From contig NZ_JAFBBV010000001.1 in NCBI RefSeq assembly GCF_016907365.1, positions 1,054,001-1,118,000 on the forward strand: 64,000 bases of DNA, read 5' to 3'. The DNA is from Oerskovia paurometabola (GTDB lineage Bacteria > Actinomycetota > Actinomycetes > Actinomycetales > Cellulomonadaceae). Under the pieces are notes generated by a model. The model made no database searches, had not been told where the DNA came from, and was given only the letters and a program-made list of their open reading frames with translations. Positions 1-7,980 of the stretch are shown piece by piece (position 1 is the stretch's first letter; each line of letters opens with the position of its first letter). The translations under genes were made by a program, and so were the position numbers.

Positions 1-1
1 C

Positions 2-73
2 GAGCAGGTCACGCTCGACGAGGTCGCCTCGTCGACGTGGCGACCGACCACCGGAAGGACCACCGGAGCATGA
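2..73 (+). CDS. C-terminal end of a flagellar gene, probably fliJ (partial)
   Basis: An open frame enters from the left edge and stops at a TGA (71-73) that overlaps the next gene's ATG (70) as ATGA. The 23 visible residues begin EQVTLDEVASS. FliJ export chaperones usually end in a similar helical segment containing a Leu-Asp-Glu pattern, and fliJ often lies just before fliK in flagellar operons. The identification rests on that short tail and on position. The existence of a translationally coupled upstream gene is better supported than its name. Confidence 0.55.
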   Translation, partial: EQVTLDEVASSTWRPTTGRTTGA

Positions 74-819
74 GCATGACCCAGGCCCTGGCTCGCGTCG
101 GGGAGATCCGCACCGAGATCGCGACCCTCCAGGACCCCACGGCGACGCGCAGCACGTCGACGTCCGGGACGGGCACCACCTCGGGCACGGGCGCGACGGG
201 CGCGACCGACTTCGCGTCGGTCCTCGCCGCCGTCGGCGCGGGGGAGGGGGCCGGCTCGTCCGACCTGTTCGGCAGCCTGTTGTCCTCGCTCGGCGGGTCC
301 GCCACGGGCACCGGGACGGGGACGGGGACGCTCGACCTCGCGGGGCTGTTCTCGTCGCTCGCCGGGACGGGGCGCGCGACCACGGCGGGCGCGACCGCTG
401 CCGTGTCCCCGGCGTCGGGGGCCCCGGCCGCCGGCACGGGTGCCACGGGCAGCGCGGGAGCGATCCTCGAGACCGCCAAGCAGTATCTGGGGGTGCCGTA
501 CGTCTGGGGAGGGGAGAGCCTGGCCGAGGGCGGTCTCGACTGCTCGGGACTCGTCCAGCTCGTGTTCGGCGCGCACGGCATCGACCTCCCGCGGGTCGCG
601 CGCGACCAGATGCGTCAGGGCACCGAGGTCGCGTCGCTCGCGCAGGCGCAGCCCGGCGACCTGATCGTCCAGCGGGGTGGCAAGCACATCGGCATCTACC
701 TGGGCGACGGGCAGATGATCCACTCGCCCAAGCCCGGGCAGACGGTCGAGATCACCTCGGTCACGGACGCGTCCGTGACCACGATCCGTCGGGTGCTGGG
801 CGCGGGGGTGGCGGCATGA
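70..819 (+). CDS. NlpC/P60 (C40) peptidoglycan endopeptidase in the flagellar operon
   Basis: The last 110 or so residues are an NlpC/P60 cysteine peptidase. The motif GLDCSGLVQ carries the nucleophile (Cys158 from the ATG at 70) and KHIGIYLG carries the catalytic His (about residue 206). Such enzymes cut stem peptides of peptidoglycan. The first 130 residues are a low-complexity Gly/Thr/Ser/Ala region with no recognisable domain and no classical signal peptide, so export through the flagellar apparatus is possible (inference). ATG 70 is preferred over the in-frame GTG at 37 because it overlaps the upstream stop and follows GGAAGGA. The stop overlaps fliK as ATGA. Its place beside fliK suggests it opens the wall for the rod, a job FlgJ does in enterobacteria. 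Confidence 0.85.
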   Translation: MSMTQALARVGEIRTEIATLQDPTATRSTSTSGTGTTSGTGATGATDFASVLAAVGAGEGAGSSDLFGSLLSSLGGSATGTGTGTGTLDLAGLFSSLAGTGRATTAGATAAVSPASGAPAAGTGATGSAGAILETAKQYLGVPYVWGGESLAEGGLDCSGLVQLVFGAHGIDLPRVARDQMRQGTEVASLAQAQPGDLIVQRGGKHIGIYLGDGQMIHSPKPGQTVEITSVTDASVTTIRRVLGAGVAA

Positions 820-2354
820 CCGCGGTCACGTCGTCGCTCGCGAGCATCCTCGCGCCCGCTGCCGCGCCCGGTGCGCGCCGCGGTGCCGGGGACTCCTCGG
901 ACGCGTTCGGCCGGTCGCTCGCCGCGGCGTCGGACGAGGCCGCCGGGCCGGGGGACGCACCGACCTCCGGTGAGGGGTCGAGCGTCGTGGGCACCCTGCC
1001 CGACGGCGCCGCGCACCCGGGGCGTCCCGGCCTGCCCGGGTCCTCGGGCGGACAGGCGAGCACGCCAGTCGACGGGGGCCAGGGGTGGGGGCCGGGGGCG
1101 GACGGGACGGTGGCCGACGGTCTCGTCGGGGCCGGAGGCGCTGCGGGGTCCGGTGGCGCAGCTGGCGCTGCCGGGGCCGACGGCACCGACGGGTCCGACG
1201 GGTGGAGCGGCGTCGAGGGGGCCGGGACGCTCGACGGTCAGGCGGCCGCCGTGCTCCTGCCCGTCGTCCCCGTGCTGCCGGGACCGACCGGCACGCTGGA
1301 CGAGGTGGGCACGGCGGGGAGCGCCGGCGTCCCCGGCCTTCTCGGCGCTGCGGGCGGCCACGTGGACGTCGGCGGGCCCGCCTCGTCAGGACCGGAAGAG
1401 CAGGCCAGCGCGCCCGTGCCACCGGTCGGCGGCGCGGGGGAGCCTGCGGACGGCGTCGGCCGGACGGCGGAGCAGATCGCCGGGCAGGGCGTCGCTCCGA
1501 GCGGGACCTCGACAGGGGCGACCGCGCCGGGTACCGCTCCGACCGACGCCCCGCCCCTCGGTGCCGCGACCGCTCCCACCACCGCCGGGCAGAGCTCCGG
1601 CGGGGCGGGCTCCTCGTCGGGCGGCGGGCAGCAGCACCCCGGCGCTGCCGTGACGGTGACGTCGACGGGGTCGCCGACCTCCGGAACGGCACCGGCCGCG
1701 ACCGCTCCCGGCTCCGGCGCGGCTCTCCCGACCGGCGCGGCCGAGGTCGCCCCCGAGCCGACGGCGGCGCCCGGCCAGGTCGTCCCCGCGCCGGTGCCGG
1801 TGGTGCAGGCCCCGGTGAGCGGCGCCGTCGGGCAGGTCGTCCCTGCCCCCGCCACGCCCCAGGCGACGCCCACGCTCCACGCCCAGGTCTCCGGACCCGT
1901 GTTCCAGCTCCTCGACGCGGGCGACGGCGACCACGTGCTCACGTTGTCGGTGACCCCCGACAACCTGGGCCCCGTGACCGTCCGGGCCCACATCGCGGGC
2001 GGCGAGCTGCGGATCGAGCTCTTCGCCCCGCACGACGCGGGCCGCGACGCCCTGCGTGCCCTCGCGGCCGAGCTCCGCCGCGACCTCGCGGGCATCGCGC
2101 CCACGGCGTCGCTGTCGGTCTCGGACGCGAAGGAGGCACCGGCGCAGGGGACCGGCCACCAGGCCGGGTCCGGCGACGGCACCGCGGGAGACGCAGGAGC
2201 CGGCACCGCCGGTCGCCCCGGCGAGCAGCACCCGTGGCAGTCCCGCACCGGTGCACGTCCCGGTGTCCCCGGGGCGACCACCGACCAGACCATCCAGCCG
2301 ACAGTGGACGACACGACGCCGGGGGCCTCCCGGCGCCTCGACGTCCTCGTCTGA
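816..2354 (+). CDS. fliK: Flagellar hook-length control protein FliK
   Basis: FliK is the secreted molecular ruler that ends hook growth and switches export specificity through FlhB. The protein has 512 residues. Residues 1-345 are an extremely Gly/Ala/Pro/Ser/Thr-rich disordered region, as expected of a ruler. Residues about 355-440 form the conserved hook-length control domain, with LSVTPDNLGPVTVRAHI followed by a helix-rich stretch. The tail is again low complexity. The ATG overlaps the stop of the NlpC/P60 gene (ATGA), and flgD follows after 12 bp. Length, composition and the C-terminal domain all match the family; the N-terminal half would not be alignable. Confidence 0.9.
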   Translation: MTAVTSSLASILAPAAAPGARRGAGDSSDAFGRSLAAASDEAAGPGDAPTSGEGSSVVGTLPDGAAHPGRPGLPGSSGGQASTPVDGGQGWGPGADGTVADGLVGAGGAAGSGGAAGAAGADGTDGSDGWSGVEGAGTLDGQAAAVLLPVVPVLPGPTGTLDEVGTAGSAGVPGLLGAAGGHVDVGGPASSGPEEQASAPVPPVGGAGEPADGVGRTAEQIAGQGVAPSGTSTGATAPGTAPTDAPPLGAATAPTTAGQSSGGAGSSSGGGQQHPGAAVTVTSTGSPTSGTAPAATAPGSGAALPTGAAEVAPEPTAAPGQVVPAPVPVVQAPVSGAVGQVVPAPATPQATPTLHAQVSGPVFQLLDAGDGDHVLTLSVTPDNLGPVTVRAHIAGGELRIELFAPHDAGRDALRALAAELRRDLAGIAPTASLSVSDAKEAPAQGTGHQAGSGDGTAGDAGAGTAGRPGEQHPWQSRTGARPGVPGATTDQTIQPTVDDTTPGASRRLDVLV

Positions 2355-2366
2355 GAGAGGAACGAC

Positions 2367-2885
2367 GTGCCGGTCCCCCCCGTCACCGGGCCCGTCTCCG
2401 CCCCCGTGGAGACCGCCCCGCGCACGCAGAACGCGCGCGCCCCCAAGCAGGAGTACGACAGCGAGCTGTTCCTCGGGCTGCTCGTGACGCAGCTCCGCAA
2501 CCAGGACCCGTCCAGCTCCATGGAGACCAGCGAGATCGTCGCCCAGACGACGTCGCTGGCCATGATGGAGTCCCTCAGCGCCATGCGGACCCTCGTCGAG
2601 GACTCCGCGGTGCGGCAGCAGGAGGCGTTCGCGCTGCAGATGCGCGACGCGGCCGCCACCCTGCTCGGCAAGGAGGTGTCCTACCTCGACGCGGACGGCG
2701 TCGAGCACACGGGCATCGCCACCGCGGTGTCCTACAAGGACGCCGTCCCCACGGTGACGATCGGCGACAAGAGCATCGCGCTCGACAAGGTCTCCGGCGT
2801 CACCGGCACGGTCAGCACGGATGCCACCGACCCCCCACCCGCCACGGACGGCGCAACCGACAGCCAGGCCGGCGCAGCCGCCTGA
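2367..2885 (+). CDS. flgD: Flagellar hook-capping (scaffold) protein FlgD
   Basis: FlgD caps the growing hook and directs FlgE assembly, then leaves. The 172-residue protein has the diagnostic N-terminal region FLGLLVTQLRNQDP followed by a helix rich in Met and Ser. The later part, GKEVSYLDADGVEHTG onward, fits the start of the FlgD beta domain, but the protein is shorter than enterobacterial FlgD (about 230 residues). The GTG start at 2367 follows a GAGAGAGG ribosome site and lies 12 bp after fliK. flgE starts 15 bp after the stop, so all three are surely co-transcribed. Confidence 0.92.
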   Translation: MPVPPVTGPVSAPVETAPRTQNARAPKQEYDSELFLGLLVTQLRNQDPSSSMETSEIVAQTTSLAMMESLSAMRTLVEDSAVRQQEAFALQMRDAAATLLGKEVSYLDADGVEHTGIATAVSYKDAVPTVTIGDKSIALDKVSGVTGTVSTDATDPPPATDGATDSQAGAAA

Positions 2886-2900
2886 CCCGAAAGGACTCTC

Positions 2901-4082
2901 GTGCTCCGTTCTCTCAACACCGGAATCTCCGGTCTGCGAGCCCACCAGACCATGCTGGACGTGACGGGCAACAACATCGCCAACGTCAACACGACGGGCT
3001 TCAAGTCCTCGCGCACCCAGTTCCAGGACACGCTCTCGCAGCTCGTCGCCGCGGGTGTCGCCCCTGACCAGCAGGTCGGTGGCTCCAACCCCGCCCAGAT
3101 CGGCCTCGGCGTCACGACCGCGGCGATCACGACGCAGTTCACGCAGGGTGCGTCCCAGGCCACTGGCGTCGCGACCGACCTCATGATCGACGGCGACGGG
3201 TTCTTCGTCGTCGAGAGCGGCGGCCAGCAGCTCTACACCCGCAACGGTGCGTTCGACTTCGACGCCAGCGGCCGACTGGTCAACGCAGACGGCGCGTTCG
3301 TCCGCGGCTGGACGGCGGTCAACGGGGTCGTCAACACGAGCGGCCCCCTCGGCCGTCTCACGATCCCGGTCGGCGACGTCGCCCCGCCCGAGGCCACGAC
3401 GAGCGTCACGCTCGGCGGCAACCTGCCGGCCGACGCGAAGGACGGCACCAAGGTGGTGCGCGACATCGAGATCTTCGACGAGCTCGGCACGTCGACCAAG
3501 ATGTCGCTCGAGTTCACCGCGACCGGCGGCACGTGGTCGGTGAGCGCGCTCGACGCCGCGACGGGGACCGTCATCGGAGGGCCGCAGGACCTGACCTTCA
3601 CCGACGGCGCCCTCACGGCGGGCGGGTCGCTCACGGTCGCGGGCGTGGCCATCGACCTCGGCACCGTCACGTCCTACGCGGGGCTGTCGAACGTCGCGGT
3701 CTCGGCCAAGGACGGCGCCGCGGCCGGCTCGCTCAAGTCGTACTCGGTCTCCGGCAACGGGTCGATCATCGGCACCTACTCGAACGGCAAGACGGCCGTC
3801 CTCGGCCAGGTGGCGCTGGCGTCCTTCACCAACATGGGCGGCCTCGAGAAGGCGGGCGGCTCGACCTACGCCGCCACGCAGTACTCGGGCGAGGTCATCG
3901 TGGGCGGTGCAGGGGACCAGGGCATGGGCTCCATCACGGCCGGCTACCTGGAGATGTCGAACGTGGACCTCTCGCAGGAGTTCACGAACCTCATCGTGTC
4001 CCAGCGCGGGTTCCAGGCGAACTCGCGCGTCATCACCACCTCCGACGAGGTGCTGACCGAGCTCGTCAACCTCAAGCGTTGA
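2901..4082 (+). CDS. flgE: Flagellar hook protein FlgE
   Basis: This is the structural subunit of the hook. The N-terminus has the rod/hook signature LNTGISGLRAHQ...GNNIANVNTTGFKSSR, which forms the inner coiled-coil core. The C-terminus carries the matching helix, with NVDLSQEFTNLIVSQRGFQ at about residues 355-375. Between them lie beta-rich D1/D2 domains. At 393 residues it is the usual length for FlgE. The GTG start follows GAAAGG. A perfect 17-bp hairpin 33 bp after the stop closes this transcription unit. Confidence 0.95.
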   Translation: MLRSLNTGISGLRAHQTMLDVTGNNIANVNTTGFKSSRTQFQDTLSQLVAAGVAPDQQVGGSNPAQIGLGVTTAAITTQFTQGASQATGVATDLMIDGDGFFVVESGGQQLYTRNGAFDFDASGRLVNADGAFVRGWTAVNGVVNTSGPLGRLTIPVGDVAPPEATTSVTLGGNLPADAKDGTKVVRDIEIFDELGTSTKMSLEFTATGGTWSVSALDAATGTVIGGPQDLTFTDGALTAGGSLTVAGVAIDLGTVTSYAGLSNVAVSAKDGAAAGSLKSYSVSGNGSIIGTYSNGKTAVLGQVALASFTNMGGLEKAGGSTYAATQYSGEVIVGGAGDQGMGSITAGYLEMSNVDLSQEFTNLIVSQRGFQANSRVITTSDEVLTELVNLKR

Positions 4083-4115
4083 CGACGGCCGCGCGCGGGG
4101 CGGCGCGCGGTCACC

Positions 4116-4152
4116 ACGGTGCCCCCGGGACGACCCGTCCCGGGGGCACCGT
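4116..4152 (+). terminator. Hairpin terminator after flgE
   Basis: A perfect 17-bp inverted repeat (4116-4132 and 4136-4152) with a 3-nt loop lies 33 bp downstream of the flgE stop. No U-tract follows, as is common in high-GC actinobacteria. It separates the fliK-flgD-flgE unit from flbD-motAB. The remaining 168 bp up to flbD must hold the next promoter, but no consensus hexamers stand out. Confidence 0.75.
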
Positions 4153-4320
4153 CATGCTCGGGGCGGCCCGGACGGTTCAGCCACCCTCGCCTTCACGAGA
4201 GCCCGACGGCTGCCGAGAGTACGGATCAGCGGGGCAGGGCCGACCGGTGCACCGCGCCGCGAAAGACCTGGCCAGACGCCCTTCGCACCCTGCGACCCGA
4301 CCCGACCCGAAGGTGGAACC

Positions 4321-4626
4321 GTGATCGTCCTCACGCGCTTCAGCTCCGAGCGCATCGCGATCAACGCGGACCTCGTGGCCCGAGTCGAGACCAACCCGGA
4401 CACCCGGGTCACGCTGATCGACGGTTCTCGATACATCGTCACCGAGTCCATGGAGGACGTGATCCGGCTGGTCGAGGAGCACAAGGCTCGCGTCCTGCTG
4501 CTCGCGCAGTCCATGACCGTCACGAACGAGCGCACGCCGCTCGGCATCGTGCCGGACCGGCCCGAGCCGGCCGCGCACGACCGGGTCCCGGTCCCCGTGA
4601 CCCCGCTGCCCACCCCGAGGAAGTAG
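4321..4626 (+). CDS. flbD: FlbD-family flagellar protein
   Basis: This small protein (101 residues) matches the FlbD family found next to motA in Gram-positive and spirochaete flagellar operons. The conserved part is residues 1-65, with MIVLTRFSSERIAINADLV and LIDGSRYIVTESMEDVI. The last 30 residues are a Pro-rich tail. The molecular function of the family is not settled. It should not be confused with the Caulobacter sigma-54 activator also called FlbD. The GTG start opens a new transcription unit, and motA begins 5 bp after the stop. Confidence 0.85.
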   Translation: MIVLTRFSSERIAINADLVARVETNPDTRVTLIDGSRYIVTESMEDVIRLVEEHKARVLLLAQSMTVTNERTPLGIVPDRPEPAAHDRVPVPVTPLPTPRK

Positions 4627-4631
4627 GCCCC

Positions 4632-5405
4632 ATGGATCCCGCAACCATCATCGGCATCCTGTTCGCGTTCGGTGCGCTCGTCGCGATGGTGCTCCTCGAG
4701 GGCGCCCAGATCACGTCGATCCTGCTGCCCGCGCCGATCATCCTCGTCTTCGGGGCCAGCATCCTCGTCGCGGTCGCGTCGGGCACGGTGCGCGACGCGC
4801 TCCAGGCGGTCAAGGCGCTGCCGAGGGCCTTCATGAGCAAGCCCGCCCGCCCGGCGGACGCGATCGAGGAGGTCGTGCGCGCTGCCGAGATCGTGCAGAA
4901 CGACGGCGGCCTCCTCGCGCTCGAGGCGGAGTCGCAGAAGACCGACGACCCGTTCCAGCGCAGCGCCCTGCAGTCCCTGGCCGACGGTGCCGACGCGGAC
5001 CAGCTGCGCACCCTGCTCGAGGAACGGATCGAGACCAAGAGCCGCGAGGACGCGGTCGCGTACGACTTCTACAACGCGATCGGCGGGTACGCCCCGACCA
5101 TCGGCATCGTCGGCACCGTCGTCTCGCTGACCCACGTCCTGGAGAACCTGTCCGACCCCGCAGAGCTCGGGCACATGATCGCCGCCGCGTTCATCGCGAC
5201 CCTGTGGGGCATCCTGTCCGCGAACTTCATCTGGCTGCCCATCGGCGCCAAGCTCAAGCGCATCTCCGACCTCGAGATCCAGCGGCTCGACGTGCTGCTC
5301 GAGGGGTACATGTCGATCCAGGCGGGCGCCCGCGCCCGCGTCATCGACGAACGCCTCAAGACCATGGTCCCCGAGTGGTCGCTGCCCCCGGGCAAGGCAG
5401 CCTGA
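4632..5405 (+). CDS. motA: Flagellar motor stator protein MotA
   Basis: MotA and MotB form the proton-driven stator that turns the flagellar rotor. The 257-residue protein has an N-terminal pair of hydrophobic segments (residues about 5-22 and 28-50), a charged cytoplasmic loop that contacts FliG, and a second pair of membrane helices. The fourth-helix motif GYAPTIGIVGTVVSL carries the conserved Pro. The start ATG at 4632 is 5 bp after flbD; the open frame extends far upstream but there it overlaps flbD and non-coding sequence. The stop overlaps the motB start by one base (TGATG). Confidence 0.93.
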   Translation: MDPATIIGILFAFGALVAMVLLEGAQITSILLPAPIILVFGASILVAVASGTVRDALQAVKALPRAFMSKPARPADAIEEVVRAAEIVQNDGGLLALEAESQKTDDPFQRSALQSLADGADADQLRTLLEERIETKSREDAVAYDFYNAIGGYAPTIGIVGTVVSLTHVLENLSDPAELGHMIAAAFIATLWGILSANFIWLPIGAKLKRISDLEIQRLDVLLEGYMSIQAGARARVIDERLKTMVPEWSLPPGKAA

Positions 5406-6307
5406 TGAGCCGGCGCGGTGGGCACGGCCGGAGCAGGCGAGGCGGTGGCGGTGGCGGTGGTGGTGGAGGGCACGACACGGGCGGCAGCGGTCGCTGGATG
5501 GTGTCCTACATGGACATGGTCACCGTCATCATGTGCCTGTTCATCGTGCTGTTCGCGATCAGCTCGGTCGACCAGGACAAGTACCAGGAGCTCAAGTCGT
5601 CGCTCGCGGCGGGCTTCGGCACGATCGAGGACGCCGACGTCGTGGAGGCGGTCATCGACAACCCCGCGACCGAGCCGCCCGCCGACGTCGAGACCGACCT
5701 CGAGCGGGCCCTGGCCGAGGTCGCCGACCTGACCGGGCTGCGCGACGCGATGTCGAAGGACCTGCAGGCGTACGGCATGTCCGAGACCGTGCGGTTCGAG
5801 ATCGACGAGCGCGGCCTCACCGTCCGTCTCGTGTCGGCCGACACGTTCTTCTCGCCGGGCAGCGCCGACCTCACCGAGGAGGCGGGGGCGGTGCTGGCGA
5901 TCATCGGCCCCGTGCTCGCTCCGACGCCCTACGAGATCCAGGTCGAGGGGAACGCGGACTACAAGGCGACCGTGGGCTCGCGCTACCCGACGAACTGGGA
6001 GCTGTCCTCCTCGCGTGCCACCTCGGTGCTGCGCTACCTCGTCGAGCACAGCGGACTCACCGAGCACAGGATCGCGGCCGTGGGGTTCGGGTCCGCCCGC
6101 CCGCTCGCCGCGGGCACCCACGACGAGGCGCTCGCCACGAACCGGCGCGTCGACATCATGGTGCTGTCCGCCCAGCCCGAGGCCGTGCGAGCGCTGATCC
6201 CCGAGGTGCTCGGCGGCACCCTCACCGCGGCGGACGTGCCGGCGGCGGAGGCGGCGCAGCGCGCAGCCCAGGCGAGCGCGGCGGAGGCGGCGACCGCGCA
6301 GGACTGA
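5405..6307 (+). CDS. motB: Flagellar motor stator protein MotB
   Basis: MotB anchors the stator to peptidoglycan and carries the proton-binding Asp. The 300-residue protein begins with an unusual Arg/Gly tract containing ten Gly in a row (13-22). A single membrane helix follows (about 31-52), with SYMDMVTV giving the expected Asp at position 37. The C-terminal OmpA-like peptidoglycan-binding domain spans about 150-275, including YPTNWELSSSRATSVLRYL and NRRVDIMVL. A 35-residue Ala-rich tail ends the protein. The ATG overlaps the motA stop. Confidence 0.93.
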   Translation: MSRRGGHGRSRRGGGGGGGGGGHDTGGSGRWMVSYMDMVTVIMCLFIVLFAISSVDQDKYQELKSSLAAGFGTIEDADVVEAVIDNPATEPPADVETDLERALAEVADLTGLRDAMSKDLQAYGMSETVRFEIDERGLTVRLVSADTFFSPGSADLTEEAGAVLAIIGPVLAPTPYEIQVEGNADYKATVGSRYPTNWELSSSRATSVLRYLVEHSGLTEHRIAAVGFGSARPLAAGTHDEALATNRRVDIMVLSAQPEAVRALIPEVLGGTLTAADVPAAEAAQRAAQASAAEAATAQD

Positions 6308-6353
6308 CCCACCACGGGCTCCCGCCGACGCGCAGGCTCTGCGGCGCGTGCGT

Positions 6354-6360
6354 GCATAGG
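6354..6360 (+). promoter_or_regulatory. GCATAGG motif before fliM (also before flhA and csrA)
   Basis: The heptamer lies 8 bp before the fliM GTG inside the 61-bp motB-fliM gap, preceded by CGT exactly as at 11781-11790. Here its AGG also begins the fliM ribosome site (AGGAG), so part of the match may be coincidence. No shared -35 element is visible. Its role is unknown; see the finding on the recurrent motif. Confidence 0.3.
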
Positions 6361-6368
6361 AGACCAGC

Positions 6369-7268
6369 GTGAGCACGACGACACCCGTCAGGGTCCAGGG
6401 TCCCGCCGACCGGCGCAAGGTCGAGGTCTACGACTTCCGTCGTCCGACGACGCTCGTGCGTGAGCACCACCGCATCCTCGAGATGGCGTTCGAGAGCTTC
6501 GCCCGCCAGTGGGGCACGCAGCTCACGGCGCGCGTCCGGGTCGTGTCCCAGGTGAGCCTGGCCGCGGTGACCATGCGCACGTACGACGACTACGTGGCCG
6601 ACCTGCCGGTCACGACCGCGGTCGTCGTGTGCGAGATCGACGGCATCAACCCGCGTGCCGTGCTGCAGTTCCCCCACACCGACGCACTCACGTGGATCGC
6701 GCACATGCTCGGCGCCGGCCCGTACATCCCGGCGATCGACCGCAAGTTCACCGACGTCGAGCGAGCGCTCGTGACCTCGCTGGTCACGGAGACGCTGCGC
6801 GACCTGCGGCACTCGATGGGGCGTCTCCTGGAGACCCCCCTCAAGATCGGGTCCATCCAGCACAACTCGCAGTTCGTGCAGGCCGCGCCGACCGCCGAGC
6901 TCATGATCGTGGCGGAGTTCAACCTGCGCGTCGGAGACGGACCGTGCACGGCCACCCTGGCGCTGCCCGCGATCGCGCTGCTCCCGCACCTCGGCGAGGC
7001 GAACCCTGCCGACGACCCGGCCGACGCCGCGGCCCGCACGCGACGACACCTCGCACGTTCCCTGGTCGACGTCACGGTCGAGCTCTCGAGCGCGGTGATG
7101 ACGCCCGTCGAGGTCGTCGACCTCGCGGTCGGCGACGTCATCCGCCTGCCGCACAACCGCTCCCGCCCGCTCGACGTCATCGTCGACGGCCACGTCCTGG
7201 CGCGCGGCGCCGTCGGTTCGTCCGGCTCCCGCCTCGCCTGCCGCATCGTCACCACCGAGGAGAACTGA
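6369..7268 (+). CDS. fliM: Flagellar motor switch protein FliM
   Basis: FliM is the middle layer of the C-ring switch and normally the docking site of phospho-CheY. The 299-residue protein contains the CheC-like middle domain (from about residue 30 to 200, with ILEMAFESFARQWGTQLTA and YIPAIDRKFTDVERALV) and a C-terminal SpoA domain (about 215-295). The usual N-terminal CheY-binding peptide (LSQ-x-EID-ALL) is absent: the protein opens with a polar stretch and goes straight into the middle domain. The GTG start follows AGGAG. fliN begins 3 bp after the stop. Confidence 0.92.
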   Translation: MSTTTPVRVQGPADRRKVEVYDFRRPTTLVREHHRILEMAFESFARQWGTQLTARVRVVSQVSLAAVTMRTYDDYVADLPVTTAVVVCEIDGINPRAVLQFPHTDALTWIAHMLGAGPYIPAIDRKFTDVERALVTSLVTETLRDLRHSMGRLLETPLKIGSIQHNSQFVQAAPTAELMIVAEFNLRVGDGPCTATLALPAIALLPHLGEANPADDPADAAARTRRHLARSLVDVTVELSSAVMTPVEVVDLAVGDVIRLPHNRSRPLDVIVDGHVLARGAVGSSGSRLACRIVTTEEN

Positions 7269-7271
7269 CAC

Positions 7272-7976
7272 ATGAGCACCGCCACCACCGCCGACCGCAC
7301 GGCCGTCGAGGCCGCGGCGGAGGCCGCCCGGGCACTCGTCGAGCTCGTCCCCACGAGCACGCCGCTCTCGGCCGCGATCTCCGGCGGGGCCCCGGTCGGC
7401 CCGCAGGCCGTGACCGCCGTCGTCGCCTCGTACGTCGGGGACACCGGCACCGACATGGCGCTCGCTCTCATCGACGAGTCCTCGCTCGCCGACGCGTCCG
7501 AGACCCCGACGCTCGACGTGACCGACCTCCTGCGCCCGGCGCTCGAGGCGGCTGGTGCCACGACCGGCGTCGGTGTGCTCGGCGACGTCCGCGTCTCCGA
7601 CGCGACCGAGCTCTTCGAGGACGAGGAGGCCGTCGTCTTCGAGCTCTCCGCCGGGGGCGGGCCGACCGCGGGCTGGTTCGTCGTCCGCACGCGCAAGACC
7701 CTGCGCGGCCTGCCCGACGAGGCCATGACGGGCAGCAGGCTCGCGCGCATCTCCAACGTCGAGATGCGGCTCGCGGTCGTCGTCGGGCACACGCGCATGC
7801 CCGTGCGCGAGGTGCTCAACCTCGAGCCCGGCGCCGTCGTCGAGCTCGACCGCTCGGCAGGTGCGCCCGCCGACGTCCAGCTCAACGGTCGGACCATCGC
7901 CAAGGGAGAGGTCGTGGTCGTCGACGGCGGCGACTACGGCGTGCGGATCACCAAGATCCTCGACGCGGACGACTGA
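7272..7976 (+). CDS. fliN: Flagellar motor switch protein FliN, FliY-like with N-terminal extension
   Basis: The C-terminal SpoA domain (about residues 155-232, including RISNVEMRLAVVVGHTRMP and LNLEPGAVVELDR) is the standard FliN fold that builds the lower C-ring. Ahead of it lies a domain of about 150 residues with weak resemblance to CheC/FliY phosphatase domains, making the protein 234 residues instead of the 80-140 usual for FliN. Whether it has CheY-P phosphatase activity cannot be read from the sequence. It starts 3 bp after fliM, and fliO starts 4 bp after its stop. Confidence 0.88.
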   Translation: MSTATTADRTAVEAAAEAARALVELVPTSTPLSAAISGGAPVGPQAVTAVVASYVGDTGTDMALALIDESSLADASETPTLDVTDLLRPALEAAGATTGVGVLGDVRVSDATELFEDEEAVVFELSAGGGPTAGWFVVRTRKTLRGLPDEAMTGSRLARISNVEMRLAVVVGHTRMPVREVLNLEPGAVVELDRSAGAPADVQLNGRTIAKGEVVVVDGGDYGVRITKILDADD

Positions 7977-7980
7977 GCCC

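Noticed and set aside
1085..3067. Long Arg-rich + strand frame overlapping fliK and flgD
   Set aside because: Shadow frame of fliK; it contains no domain and would overlap two well-supported genes.
5418..5480. Poly-Gly run at the MotB N-terminus as a possible sequencing error
   Set aside because: The frame stays intact through the run and leads directly into a correct membrane helix with Asp37, so it is accepted as real low complexity.
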